Of a DNA stretch of 13,921 bases, positions 1 to 6,539 are shown piece after piece. The stretch's first letter is position 1; each line of letters starts with the position of its first letter. A program made the translations under genes and the position numbers. The notes below the pieces were generated by a model. It was not told the DNA's origin, did not search any database, and saw only the letters and a list, made by a program, of their open reading frames with translations. The stretch comes from CAYVOV01 sp964453525. GTDB taxonomy: Bacteria; Chloroflexota; Dehalococcoidia; Dehalococcoidales; UBA2162. The DNA is taken from assembly GCA_964453525.1 (NCBI GenBank), contig CAYVOV010000036.1:1-13921 (forward strand), read 5' to 3'.

Positions 1-56
1 TCAAAGCCGAGAAGCCGAAGCGTAGCCGAAAGAGAGAACCAGTAGCCGTAGCCTAG
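1..56 (+). CDS. 3' end of a CDS with a Lys/Arg-rich tail (partial)
   Basis: Reading from base 3 there is an open frame of 17 codons ending in TAG at 54-56. Its translation, KAEKPKRSRKREPVAVA, is strongly basic and resembles the disordered nucleic-acid-binding tails seen on many bacterial proteins. It is followed 22 bases later by a strong intrinsic terminator, which fits the end of a transcription unit. The body of the protein lies outside the window, so the family cannot be named. The call rests only on the open frame, the stop codon and the terminator position. Confidence 0.45.
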   Translation, partial: KAEKPKRSRKREPVAVA

Positions 57-78
57 AACGCTTGAACACAAAAAACAG

Positions 79-122
79 ACGCACACTAAGGGGTGTAAAA
101 GCCCCTTTTTGTGCGTTTTTTT
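79..122 (+). terminator. Strong Rho-independent terminator
   Basis: ACGCACA (79-85) pairs with TGTGCGT (110-116), and inside it AAGGGG (88-93) pairs with CCCCTT (102-107). The hairpin runs straight into a T tract at 116-122. It closes the transcription unit entering from the left. Any start codon inside it, such as the GTG at 111, is therefore not a credible start for the next gene. Confidence 0.9.
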
Positions 123-143
123 GTGCCTCGGAAAGGAGTGAAT

Positions 144-428
144 ATGACCGTAACCATCAACCTGGGGCTTTTCCTTATGACCAGAGGAGTCAATGACCTG
201 GTGGCTGAAAATGAGGCTTTCGCTAAATTCGTTATGAGTAGCCTTACCCGCCATCAAAGGGGAGACTGGGGAGACCTTACCGATGAGGATAAGCAGGAAA
301 ACGAGCTAAGTCTTAAAGCAGGATACCGGCTCCTCTCCGCCTATCAGTCCGAGAGACTACCCAAAATCTGGATAATCACTGAGGCGGACAGGTCGGTAAC
401 CACTATCTTATTCCCCGATGAGTATTAA
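144..428 (+). CDS. Small conserved protein of mobile elements (often mislabelled 'type I restriction endonuclease subunit M')
   Basis: The product has 94 residues from the ATG at 144, which has GGAAAGGAG (130-138) five bases upstream; a longer reading from 111 would start inside the terminator hairpin. The C-terminal half carries the family signature HQRGDWGDLTDEDKQEN, then ...LLSAY..., then KIWIITEADRSVTTILFPDEY-like residues. From memory, this short family of about 90 residues recurs on plasmids and integrated elements of Firmicutes and Chloroflexi. Databases often call it type I restriction subunit M, but it has no methyltransferase motif and is far too short for one. Its molecular role is unknown. 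It is probably co-transcribed with the next small gene, 41 bases downstream. Confidence 0.8.
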   Translation: MTVTINLGLFLMTRGVNDLVAENEAFAKFVMSSLTRHQRGDWGDLTDEDKQENELSLKAGYRLLSAYQSERLPKIWIITEADRSVTTILFPDEY

Positions 429-469
429 GCATTATCTCTAGAACTTCTATTTAGAAAGGAGGGGAAACT

Positions 470-766
470 GTGCCAATAAAGTGGAGTGCCTTGCGAGTGA
501 GTGAGGCGATGGACATGGCAGAGGATTTCGTCAACCAAGCTACTGAACCACTGGAGCAAGCAAAGATAGTGGTTAATGAAGCCAGGAACATCGTTAACCT
601 TCCTCAATACCTTGACCAGCGCCTTGTCCGTCTCATTATCGATATTGAGCGGATAGACTACATCAGAAACTCTATTAATGCTGTCCGTAATGAGTTACCT
701 GACGGAGCGGTAGAAGCGGAAAAGAAGTCAGCAAGCCACGGTCGGCAACCGGTATTGGTGAGCTAA
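470..766 (+). CDS. Small hypothetical protein, predominantly helical
   Basis: The product has 98 residues and starts at GTG 470, chosen because AAAGGAGGGG (455-464) lies five bases upstream. The sequence is rich in Ala, Glu, Val and Arg with long predicted helices (about residues 9-75). It has no signal peptide, no Cys/His metal motif and no recognisable catalytic motif. The C-terminal 20 residues are polar and probably disordered. It follows the small mobile-element-type gene by 41 bases and is closed by an intrinsic terminator at 785, so the two form a short operon. I do not recognise the family. The good ribosome binding site and tight flanking by terminators argue that it is a real gene. 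Confidence 0.65.
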   Translation: MPIKWSALRVSEAMDMAEDFVNQATEPLEQAKIVVNEARNIVNLPQYLDQRLVRLIIDIERIDYIRNSINAVRNELPDGAVEAEKKSASHGRQPVLVS

Positions 767-784
767 AGCAGTTAGCGTTAACGA

Positions 785-819
785 AAATAGGCTGGGGTAA
801 TTCCCCGGCCTATTTTTTT
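785..819 (+). terminator. Rho-independent terminator
   Basis: AATAGGCTGGGG pairs with CCCCGGCCTATT around a short AATT-type loop (one G-T wobble) and is followed by eight T residues at about 812-819. It ends the two-gene unit at 144-766. Confidence 0.88.
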
Positions 820-839
820 TATCTCACGACGACTGTGTA

Positions 840-868
840 TTGACATATACAGGTAGAATAGGTTAGCC
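840..868 (+). promoter_or_regulatory. Possible promoter for the DUF5679 gene
   Basis: A perfect -35 hexamer TTGACA lies at 840-845. No good -10 sits at the usual spacing: TAGGTT (859-864) is 13 bases away and TAGAAT (854-859) only 8. The position, between a terminator and the next start codon, makes a promoter here likely, but the exact elements are uncertain. Confidence 0.3.
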
Positions 869-898
869 TCAATACAATGATTACAAAGGAGGTAATAA

Positions 899-1039
899 AT
901 GCAGGCTTATTGTGTAAAGTGCCGCTCTAAGAAAGAGATGAAGGATGCCAAGAGTATAACCATGAAGAATGGTAGACCGGCGACTCAGGGTGTGTGCCCA
1001 ACATGCGGTACTAAAATGTTCAGAATTGGCAAGAGTTAG
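899..1039 (+). CDS. DUF5679-type zinc-ribbon mini-protein
   Basis: This 46-residue protein starts at the ATG at 899, preceded by AAAGGAGGT (886-893 region) at ideal spacing. Two CxxC knuckles are visible: C5-V-K-C8 near the N-terminus and C33-P-T-C36 near the C-terminus, separated by a basic stretch (KKEMKDAKSITMKNGRPATQG). This is the pattern of the short DUF5679 family, in which four cysteines bind one zinc ion. The family is common in Chloroflexota and related bacteria, and its role is not established; nucleic-acid or ribosome association is plausible from its size and charge. It stands alone, with its own terminator at 1069. Confidence 0.85.
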   Translation: MQAYCVKCRSKKEMKDAKSITMKNGRPATQGVCPTCGTKMFRIGKS

Positions 1040-1068
1040 GTCTTTACTAGCGTAGCTATTGGAATAGA

Positions 1069-1102
1069 AAGGGCTGGATTTGAATTCCAGCCCTTCTTTT
1101 TT
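1069..1102 (+). terminator. Rho-independent terminator after the DUF5679 gene
   Basis: AAGGGCTGGA (1069-1078) is a perfect complement of TCCAGCCCTT (1086-1095), with a seven-base loop, followed by CTTTTTT to 1102. It separates the small-gene block from the restriction-modification pair. Confidence 0.92.
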
Positions 1103-1197
1103 GTCCATAGACAACTAAATAAGCTTTTGTAACCTAACAGAAATCAGATTTGTTTTAATCGTAAGGAGAGCTTATAATTGCCATAAGAATGAAGTGA

Positions 1198-2049
1198 ATG
1201 GATATAGCTATGAGTAGAGTATTCTATAAAAACGACAAAGTCACACTGTTTGAAGGTGATTGTTTAGAAATACTCCCCACGTTACCAGAACGGTCTGTCG
1301 ATATGATATTTGCGGACCCACCATATAATTTATCTAATGGTGGAATTACCTGTCATGCTGGCCGTATGGTATCAGTTAATAAAGGAGAATGGGACAAATC
1401 GAATGGGATTGAGCAAGACCATGAGTTTACTCTGAGTTGGTTAACTGCTTGTCGCCGGGTATTGAAAGATAACGGAACAATCTGGGTATCCGGAACAATG
1501 CACAATATTTATTCCATTGGTTTTACTTTACAACAACTTGGTTACAAGCTATTGAATGAGATCAGTTGGTTTAAGCCTAATGCTGCCCCTAACCTATCAT
1601 GTCGTTATTTTACACACAGTCATGAAACTATTTTGTGGGCAGCCAAATCCGAGAAAAGTAAACATAAGTTTGATTACCAACTAATGAAGCAAATAGCTGG
1701 CGGGAAACAGATGCGCTCTTTATGGGTCGATATTGACGTTAAAGATGAGCCTCAGGATATATGGCCAATTACCACTCCAAAAAAGACAGAAAAGAAATTC
1801 GGTAAGCATCCCACTCAAAAGCCTGTGGTTTTACTTGAGCGAATTATTCTTGCTTCGACAAATCCCGATGATACAATCCTTGATCCTTTTACAGGCTCAT
1901 CTACTGCAGGCGTAGCAGTTATCCGGAATAACAGACGTTTCATTGGCATTGATACAGAGAATGAATATCTGGAATTATCGAAAAAAAGGCTCGAAGAAGA
2001 ACTGACCAACATAAGTGACAAGCCCCAATTAATTAAGGAAACAGCTTAA
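1198..2049 (+). CDS. dpnA: DpnA-type beta-class adenine-N6 DNA methyltransferase (GATC)
   Basis: The product has 283 residues. The motif order is that of beta-class amino-methyltransferases: catalytic motif IV DPPYNLSNGG at residues 40-49 comes first. A target-recognition region follows, then HPTQKP (204-209) and the AdoMet-binding motif I DPFTGSSTAGVA (229-240) near the end. Stretches such as VNKGEWDK, SGTMHNIYS, PNLSCRYFTHS and ERIILAST match, from memory, the DpnA methyltransferase of Streptococcus pneumoniae DpnII, which methylates A in GATC on single- as well as double-stranded DNA. The endonuclease gene starts three bases after the stop, so the two are coupled. The start is uncertain. 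A strong GTAAGGAG (1161-1168) is 29 bases upstream of ATG 1198, with two tiny frames (TTG-CCA-TAA at 1178 and ATG-AAG-TGA at 1189) between them. The ATG at 1210 is another option. No DpnM-type alpha-class methyltransferase is visible. Confidence 0.93.
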   Translation: MDIAMSRVFYKNDKVTLFEGDCLEILPTLPERSVDMIFADPPYNLSNGGITCHAGRMVSVNKGEWDKSNGIEQDHEFTLSWLTACRRVLKDNGTIWVSGTMHNIYSIGFTLQQLGYKLLNEISWFKPNAAPNLSCRYFTHSHETILWAAKSEKSKHKFDYQLMKQIAGGKQMRSLWVDIDVKDEPQDIWPITTPKKTEKKFGKHPTQKPVVLLERIILASTNPDDTILDPFTGSSTAGVAVIRNNRRFIGIDTENEYLELSKKRLEEELTNISDKPQLIKETA

Positions 2050-2052
2050 AGT

Positions 2053-2961
2053 ATGGCTGATATAAATTTCTATAAAACCCATTTGAATCTTTCGACCATC
2101 GATGAAATCTGTAAAGGCTTAAGCGATACCCTAATTGAGACCAATTATACCTATGATTTTTTCGTTAATTGGGCAAAAGTAACGAGAAACAGAGATGTCT
2201 TTAAATATGAACTAGCTCTTCTGAAAAGCCTGAAACATTGCTCTAATCCCGTTTCAGAAATGAAAGCCTTGATAAATAAGTATCCCGAAGTGATTAAAGT
2301 AATTCCGATTCTTCTTGCCTGTAGAGACGGCCTTCTCAAGGTACTGAATTCAATTGAAACAGGCTTACAATACAATTCCTTTGACTTTTCCAAGAGCCGC
2401 TACGATACGAAAGAAATAGAAAGTATTGTAATGTTCACGAAGAAAACCGGCCTTCTTGATATACTTTGTCAGATGGATTCTGCCATAGACTATTTACTAG
2501 GTGTGGAAGTCGGTTTGGATACCAACGCTAGAAAAAACAGAAGTGGGCTATTTCTCGAGAAGATGGTGACGGAAACTCTAGGTGAACTATCAACCCGGAA
2601 TTCAGAATTAGTTTTTATTGAGCAAAAAAGCTTCGGACACGTTGAAAATGAGTATAATGTTAAAATTCCTGCTTCATTGAGAGACCGTAAGTTTGACTAC
2701 GTTGTTATCAATGGAGGTAAAGCAACTAATATTGAAGTCAATTTTTACAGTGGTACAGGCTCAAAACCTAGTGAAATTGTGAGTTCCTATACAGATAGAA
2801 ACAGGGTGTTAACATCAGCTGGTTGGAAATTTGTTTGGCTTACCGATGGGATGGGCTGGAAAAAGATGCAAAGGCCGTTTCATGTTGGTATAGAAAATAT
2901 AGAATACGTGATAAACGCCCAGCTCTTAAGGAAGGGCATTCTTGAGAAGATAATTCTTTAA
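2053..2961 (+). CDS. dpnII: DpnII/MboI-type type II restriction endonuclease (GATC)
   Basis: The product has 302 residues, against about 288 in DpnII. It shares with that family YDFFVNWAKV-like and DFSKSRYDTKE segments, VEVGLDTNARKNRSG (151-165) and the PD-(D/E)xK-type core KFDYVVI...IEVNFYSGTGSK (213-238). I take D215 and E228 as the metal-binding acids, with N230 in the lysine position. Further family positions are WLTDGMGW (262-269). The enzyme cuts unmethylated GATC. It starts at the ATG at 2053, three bases after the methyltransferase stop, with AAGGAAA inside the upstream gene as a modest ribosome binding site. The arrangement makes endonuclease synthesis depend on methyltransferase translation. 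It is full length with no visible lesion. Confidence 0.92.
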   Translation: MADINFYKTHLNLSTIDEICKGLSDTLIETNYTYDFFVNWAKVTRNRDVFKYELALLKSLKHCSNPVSEMKALINKYPEVIKVIPILLACRDGLLKVLNSIETGLQYNSFDFSKSRYDTKEIESIVMFTKKTGLLDILCQMDSAIDYLLGVEVGLDTNARKNRSGLFLEKMVTETLGELSTRNSELVFIEQKSFGHVENEYNVKIPASLRDRKFDYVVINGGKATNIEVNFYSGTGSKPSEIVSSYTDRNRVLTSAGWKFVWLTDGMGWKKMQRPFHVGIENIEYVINAQLLRKGILEKIIL

Positions 2962-3020
2962 TTAACGGTATTACAATTCAACAAAAGTTCACGCATATAA
3001 TTGCCAGACGATAGAAGAAC

Positions 3021-3932
3021 ATGCAAGCGTACGTAGGTATAACCGACCGCGATTGGTTTGAGCTCTTAAGCCAACTTCCTCAACTCGACGAAGTCAACTT
3101 CTGGCAGCCCTCGGGGAATCGTGAATTCAAAGCCATTAGCCCCGGAGAATTATTCCTATTCAAGCTACACAGCCCTAACGATTATATCGTAGGTGGCGGT
3201 TTCTATGCTCATTCAAGTCTTCTCCCTATCAGCCTTGCGTGGGAATCATTCGGGATATCGAACGGCGCCCGAAACCTGCCGGAGATGCGTACACGCGTTG
3301 CGAAATACCGTCGCCAAAATGAACCACGGACAGCTGACTATACAATAGGTTGTATACTCCTCGAACAACCTTTCTTCTTCAGGGAAAGTGATTGGATACC
3401 CATCCCGTTGAATTGGAGATCCAATATCGTCCAAGGGCGAAGGTATGACCTTTCAGTTGAGCCGGGACTTTCTCTTTGGAAACAGCTGCATATGGCGATG
3501 CCACTGGTGTCCGAAGTGCGTGAAGAATCAGCACGGTACGGCCAACCAACCTTAGCCTTACCACGCCTTGGCCAAGGGTCGTTCCGTATTTTAGTCACTG
3601 ATGCCTACGACCGAAGGTGCGCTATAACGAACGAGAGGACGCTTCCCGCGCTCGATGCCGCCCACATACGGCCATATTCGGAGTCCGGCCAACATATCGT
3701 TAGTAATGGGATCCTTATGCGGCGCGATCTTCACGCTTTGTTCGATAAGGGTTATGTAACGATAACATCATCGATGAAGCTTGAGGTAAGCCGGAAAATT
3801 AAAGAGGAATTCGAGAACGGGAGGGATTATTATAGGCTTCAGGGCAATACGATACGGGTCCCTGCCGATCCGGAGAACCGTCCGGCCACGGAGTATCTAA
3901 AATGGCATAACTCGAACATCTATCGAGGTTGA
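3021..3932 (+). CDS. HNH endonuclease with N-terminal PUA-like domain (COG3440-like)
   Basis: The product has 303 residues. Residues 1-165 form the N-terminal half typical of a predicted restriction endonuclease family (...YVGITDRDWFELL...EVNFWQPSG...GELFLFKLHSP...IVGGGFYAHSS...AWESFG), a PUA/EVE-like fold expected to read modified bases. The C-terminal part is an HNH domain: C200-A-I-T, D212-A-A-H215-I-R-P, N229 in IVSNGILMRRDLHALFD, and H238, giving the H...N...H catalytic set. The pairing suggests a modification-dependent or type IV-like nuclease acting on foreign DNA. It lies 59 bases after dpnII on the same strand but is visibly GC-richer, so it was probably acquired separately. The ATG at 3021 has only a weak GAAGAAC ribosome binding site. 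Specificity cannot be told from sequence. Confidence 0.85.
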   Translation: MQAYVGITDRDWFELLSQLPQLDEVNFWQPSGNREFKAISPGELFLFKLHSPNDYIVGGGFYAHSSLLPISLAWESFGISNGARNLPEMRTRVAKYRRQNEPRTADYTIGCILLEQPFFFRESDWIPIPLNWRSNIVQGRRYDLSVEPGLSLWKQLHMAMPLVSEVREESARYGQPTLALPRLGQGSFRILVTDAYDRRCAITNERTLPALDAAHIRPYSESGQHIVSNGILMRRDLHALFDKGYVTITSSMKLEVSRKIKEEFENGRDYYRLQGNTIRVPADPENRPATEYLKWHNSNIYRG

Positions 3933-4293
3933 TAGCACCGTCTGTCACCGATATAGCTTTATAATTTCTGCCTCGGGAGACTACATCTAAAGTCTCTTTA
4001 CTTTATATGCTTCGGTTTAGATAAGTAAAGAAGGTTGATACTTGATATCACTTAGCGTCAGATTGTTTACCAGAATACAGAAATGCTTAAAAGGATCGGT
4101 CAAGTACATCGGTACAAATTGCACGTAGAAATAGAAAACAGCAATAGCTCTGGCGAGTACCAGACGCCACCTCGTTCTTTAAAAGATGTAAATACTACCA
4201 ATCCCAGCCAGTACTACGTTAATGACATTAGCCATTTGACAACGAGTAGTAGTATAACTGAATTGAACATGAGCAACATTAGGAGGTGTAGCA
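3933..4293. other. 361-base intergenic region without a convincing gene
   Basis: The HNH gene and the TIR gene are separated by this stretch. A 79-codon frame at 4083-4322 runs through it but has no ribosome binding site, a composition unlike a folded protein, and overlaps the TIR gene start. I see no tRNA, repeat array or intrinsic terminator. Two exact inverted-repeat pairs at 3985-4031 are listed separately. A TTGACA at 4236-4241 could be the -35 of the TIR promoter, but no good -10 follows at proper spacing (TATAAC at 4253-4258 is only 11 bases away). Confidence 0.6.
3985..4031. repeat. Interlocking inverted repeats (possible pseudoknot or alternative hairpins)
   Basis: ATCTAAA (3985-3991) is complementary to TTTAGAT (4016-4022), and TCTTTACTT (3995-4003) is complementary to AAGTAAAGA (4023-4031). 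The two pairings cross each other, so they cannot form one simple hairpin. They would be alternatives or an H-type pseudoknot. The right-hand copy looks like the left-hand one with its two blocks swapped. The function is unknown, and the seven-base pair could be chance. Confidence 0.45.
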
Positions 4294-4707
4294 TTGGCAA
4301 GAACATACAACATCTTCATTAGTCACTCTTGGACATACGGTGATGCGTATGACAAACTCATCCAGTTTCTTAATGGCCGTCCCTACTTCAACTACTGTAA
4401 CTATTCAATACCTAGAAATAGCCCCGTTCATATACAGTCCGAACAAGCATTATATAAAGCAATTATTGACCGGATGAGACTTTGTCACATAGTCCTTGTT
4501 ATGGCAGGGGTTTACTCAACATACAGTAAATGGATAACCAATGAAATCATGGCTGCCAAACGTGGGTTTACTATACCAAAGCCTATTGTCGCGGTGAAAC
4601 CTTGGGCTCAAAGGAATCTTTCAACAGTAGTTCAGCAAAATGCCGATGTAGTTGCAGGTTGGAACACCGAATCAATCATTAGTGCAATAAGGGATTACAG
4701 TATATGA
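4294..4707 (+). CDS. Stand-alone ThsB-like TIR domain protein (PF08937 / DUF1863 type)
   Basis: The product has 137 residues and starts at TTG 4294, chosen because AGGAGGTG (4281-4288) is placed exactly for it and the TIR strand begins at once (MARTYNIFISHSWTYGDAYDKL). The TIR-like fold is visible through NIFISHS (strand A, residues 6-12), IVLVMAGVYS (66-75) and SKWITNEIMAAKR (78-90). Glu84 in the WxxxE arrangement is the candidate catalytic glutamate of NAD-cleaving TIR enzymes. The PF08937 family contains ThsB of Thoeris, which makes an NAD-derived messenger on phage infection. No ThsA (SIR2-SLOG) gene is visible. The gene is convergent with the six-gene operon, with only 36 bases between the two stops. 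Membership in that system is therefore likely by position, but it needs its own promoter. Confidence 0.85.
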   Translation: MARTYNIFISHSWTYGDAYDKLIQFLNGRPYFNYCNYSIPRNSPVHIQSEQALYKAIIDRMRLCHIVLVMAGVYSTYSKWITNEIMAAKRGFTIPKPIVAVKPWAQRNLSTVVQQNADVVAGWNTESIISAIRDYSI

Positions 4708-4743
4708 AAAAGAAAGCTTTTGAATAGGTACCCAAAATTATAT

Positions 4744-5112
4744 TTACTTTACTAACCACTTCTGTAGATTCTTCCACTTCCAAGCCACAACTTCACCTGC
4801 TCCATTCAGGGATTTTGGCCATTGCCCCCTTTTACGTAGTTGGAATCTGCGTTTTTCAAGTTCTCTCGCCATTCTTATTTCACGGAGAACCCCTCGAGCT
4901 TGATAAGTAAAATCGCCTAATAGAACGACAAATACGTCACAGCCTTCTATAGCAAATCTTGCTTTTTGTTGCCAGTTATGCATTGGCTCCTGAATTGAAA
5001 CATCATGAATAGAGAAAGGGGAATTTGGTAGCTTTGATTGTGAAATGAACGTATCTTTAAGGTTTACATCGTGTTCATAATCATAACTAACAAATACTCG
5101 TGTTTTAGCCAT
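4744..5112 (-). CDS. Small ThsB-like TIR domain protein, last gene of the operon
   Basis: The product has 122 residues from the ATG at 5112 (MAKTRVFVSYDYEHD...). A longer TTG reading from 5160 would overlap the upstream gene and adds an unconserved leader, so I reject it. The TIR-like fold is visible: RVFVSYDYEHD (5-15), a DVSIQEP loop (37-43), ARFAIEGCDVFVVLLGDFTY (51-70) and ARGVLREIRMA (72-82) with Glu78 as candidate catalytic residue. The end reads VVAWKWKNLQKWL, matching the W-x-W-x-NL tail of the DUF1863 family, so the protein is complete. The gene lies 22 bases after the DRHyd-TPR-S stop and has no clear AGGAGG, which suggests translational coupling or lower output. The likely role is NAD-consuming effector or messenger synthase of the system. 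Confidence 0.82.
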   Translation of the reverse strand: MAKTRVFVSYDYEHDVNLKDTFISQSKLPNSPFSIHDVSIQEPMHNWQQKARFAIEGCDVFVVLLGDFTYQARGVLREIRMARELEKRRFQLRKRGQWPKSLNGAGEVVAWKWKNLQKWLVK

Positions 5113-5134
5113 TTTCCCAAAGAGGATAGTATAT

Positions 5135-6517
5135 TCACATTCTACTTGCTGTATCCTCAAGAGTTTTAATTAATATATCCAATTCTTTTACTTCAATTTT
5201 TCTTTTAATGTATAATTCTCTAATAATCCGGAGATTATTTGTAGTAGTATTCAGATTCCAAGCGGCATCTGCTCGAATAATGGCTTTTTCTATTGCTCTA
5301 GTTGCAGTTTTCCAATCTTGACCTATTACAGAAAGCTCAATAACAGTAGCCACATCCCAATAGTCACGAGAATTAATCCCACCCCGCCGCGACACCGCAA
5401 AAGCAACGACAGGTCGTACTTCTTTAATTTCGGATTGGTCTTCTTCGGTTCCTCTTCGTAATAGCAGTGTAATAAGATTAATACCTGGGTAATAGTCACG
5501 AGGATCAGATTCAAAACCTCTACGATACCAGTCAATGGCCTCATTAAGGCAAGCTGATTCCACTGCTTTGTCCCCTCTGCCAATTGCATCAGTCCATGAA
5601 TCTTTATATATCCTACCTAAGAGTCCGCACGTTTCTGGAGAATTACCCTGTTCATCTATAACTGCAATTAATGTTCTGATAGCCTTTTGACGGTCGCCTT
5701 CATTATTTCTTCTATTAAGTGCAAAAGAGTATTGTTCGCGTACTGTCACAGCATTTGATATTGGGCTTGGTAGCCGTTCTGCAATGGAGATCATTTCAGA
5801 ATAAGCTTCTACATCTCTATAGGAAAGGAGCAAATCAATTAGTAATTCTGAGTGAGTGGTATTAAAATCTCCTAAAGACTTTTCGATTTTCTTCATTATT
5901 CCAACGGCTTTAGCCTTGTCTTGCATATGTCGAGCATCTTCTAATTGATCTCTAATACTATCAATATAACGTGCTCTATCACGAAAACTTTCTGTTACTT
6001 CATGTGGTAGATTGATACCAGGAAACGAGGATATTAATTGGAATAATGGACTATCAGTTGATTCTATATTACGTTTTGCGTCTTCTAATCTTGTAGTAAT
6101 CGCACTCTTTAATTGTTCTGCTGATTTATCTGAGAGGACACCTCTATCCAAATTGTACGGTATAGCACGTATCATATGAACATCGAATGGTAATTGGTTT
6201 TCCTTAGCGTAAATGAGAATAGTTGTTCGTGGTCTAGCGCTATGCCTTACACCTAATTCATAGAATACATTAGCATTAAGCAAAGTAAGATCTGCTATTA
6301 CAATTTCTGCTAAAAGTAAACGCTCAAACATTGGTATATGGATAATTCCACCACCACGCTCTTCATCAGCTCTAATTACTTCCAAGTCAGCATCAGTGGC
6401 CGCTGGCTTAATGACTGTATCGTACACATAATCGAAATCAATATCATAAGTACCAGTTGGATCTGCCTTTTTCCCAAATGGCATTGCAACAAACAACAAC
6501 GGCTTTAATTCTGTCAT
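5135..6517 (-). CDS. DRHyd-TPR-S protein (ASK1-like deoxyribohydrolase domain plus DUF4071-type TPR scaffold)
   Basis: The product has 460 residues from the ATG at 6517, with AAGAGGAAAA just upstream. Residues 6-125 are a nucleoside-deoxyribosyltransferase-like (DRHyd) domain: LLFVAMPFGKK (7-17), GGIIHIPMFERLLLAEIVIAD (56-76) and DLTLLNANVFYELGVRHS (76-93). Glu87 of the YELG motif is in the position of the catalytic glutamate of that fold. Residues of about 160-440 are helical repeats of the TPR-S / DUF4071 type (repeat cores near AIRTLIAVIDEQG, NEAIDWYRRGFESDP, LITLLLRRG). This is the domain order at the N-terminus of animal ASK (MAP3K5) kinases. Burroughs and Aravind predicted TPR-S to be a sensor of NAD-derived signals in bacterial immune loci. 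It sits between two TIR genes, 22 bases from each, as expected for a scaffold or receiver of a TIR product. The intact DRHyd glutamate suggests that it is itself an effector that cleaves nucleotides. Confidence 0.85.
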   Translation of the reverse strand: MTELKPLLFVAMPFGKKADPTGTYDIDFDYVYDTVIKPAATDADLEVIRADEERGGGIIHIPMFERLLLAEIVIADLTLLNANVFYELGVRHSARPRTTILIYAKENQLPFDVHMIRAIPYNLDRGVLSDKSAEQLKSAITTRLEDAKRNIESTDSPLFQLISSFPGINLPHEVTESFRDRARYIDSIRDQLEDARHMQDKAKAVGIMKKIEKSLGDFNTTHSELLIDLLLSYRDVEAYSEMISIAERLPSPISNAVTVREQYSFALNRRNNEGDRQKAIRTLIAVIDEQGNSPETCGLLGRIYKDSWTDAIGRGDKAVESACLNEAIDWYRRGFESDPRDYYPGINLITLLLRRGTEEDQSEIKEVRPVVAFAVSRRGGINSRDYWDVATVIELSVIGQDWKTATRAIEKAIIRADAAWNLNTTTNNLRIIRELYIKRKIEVKELDILIKTLEDTASRM

Positions 6518-6539
6518 AAGTTTTCCTCTTAAGTATCTA

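Noticed and set aside
881..1114. 77-codon minus-strand frame over the DUF5679 gene
   Set aside because: It is antisense to a recognisable zinc-ribbon gene with an excellent ribosome binding site and it spans that gene's terminator.
4083..4322. 79-codon plus-strand frame ahead of the TIR gene
   Set aside because: It has no ribosome binding site, low-complexity Ser/Asn/Thr composition, and it overlaps the start of the TIR gene in another frame.
5113..5160. Upstream TTG start for the last TIR gene
   Set aside because: It would overlap the DRHyd-TPR-S gene, has no ribosome binding site, and adds a leader before the canonical TIR first strand.
4294..6517. Classical Thoeris system
   Set aside because: The TIR proteins are ThsB-like, but there is no ThsA (SIR2-SLOG or other known Thoeris effector); the partner is DRHyd-TPR-S.
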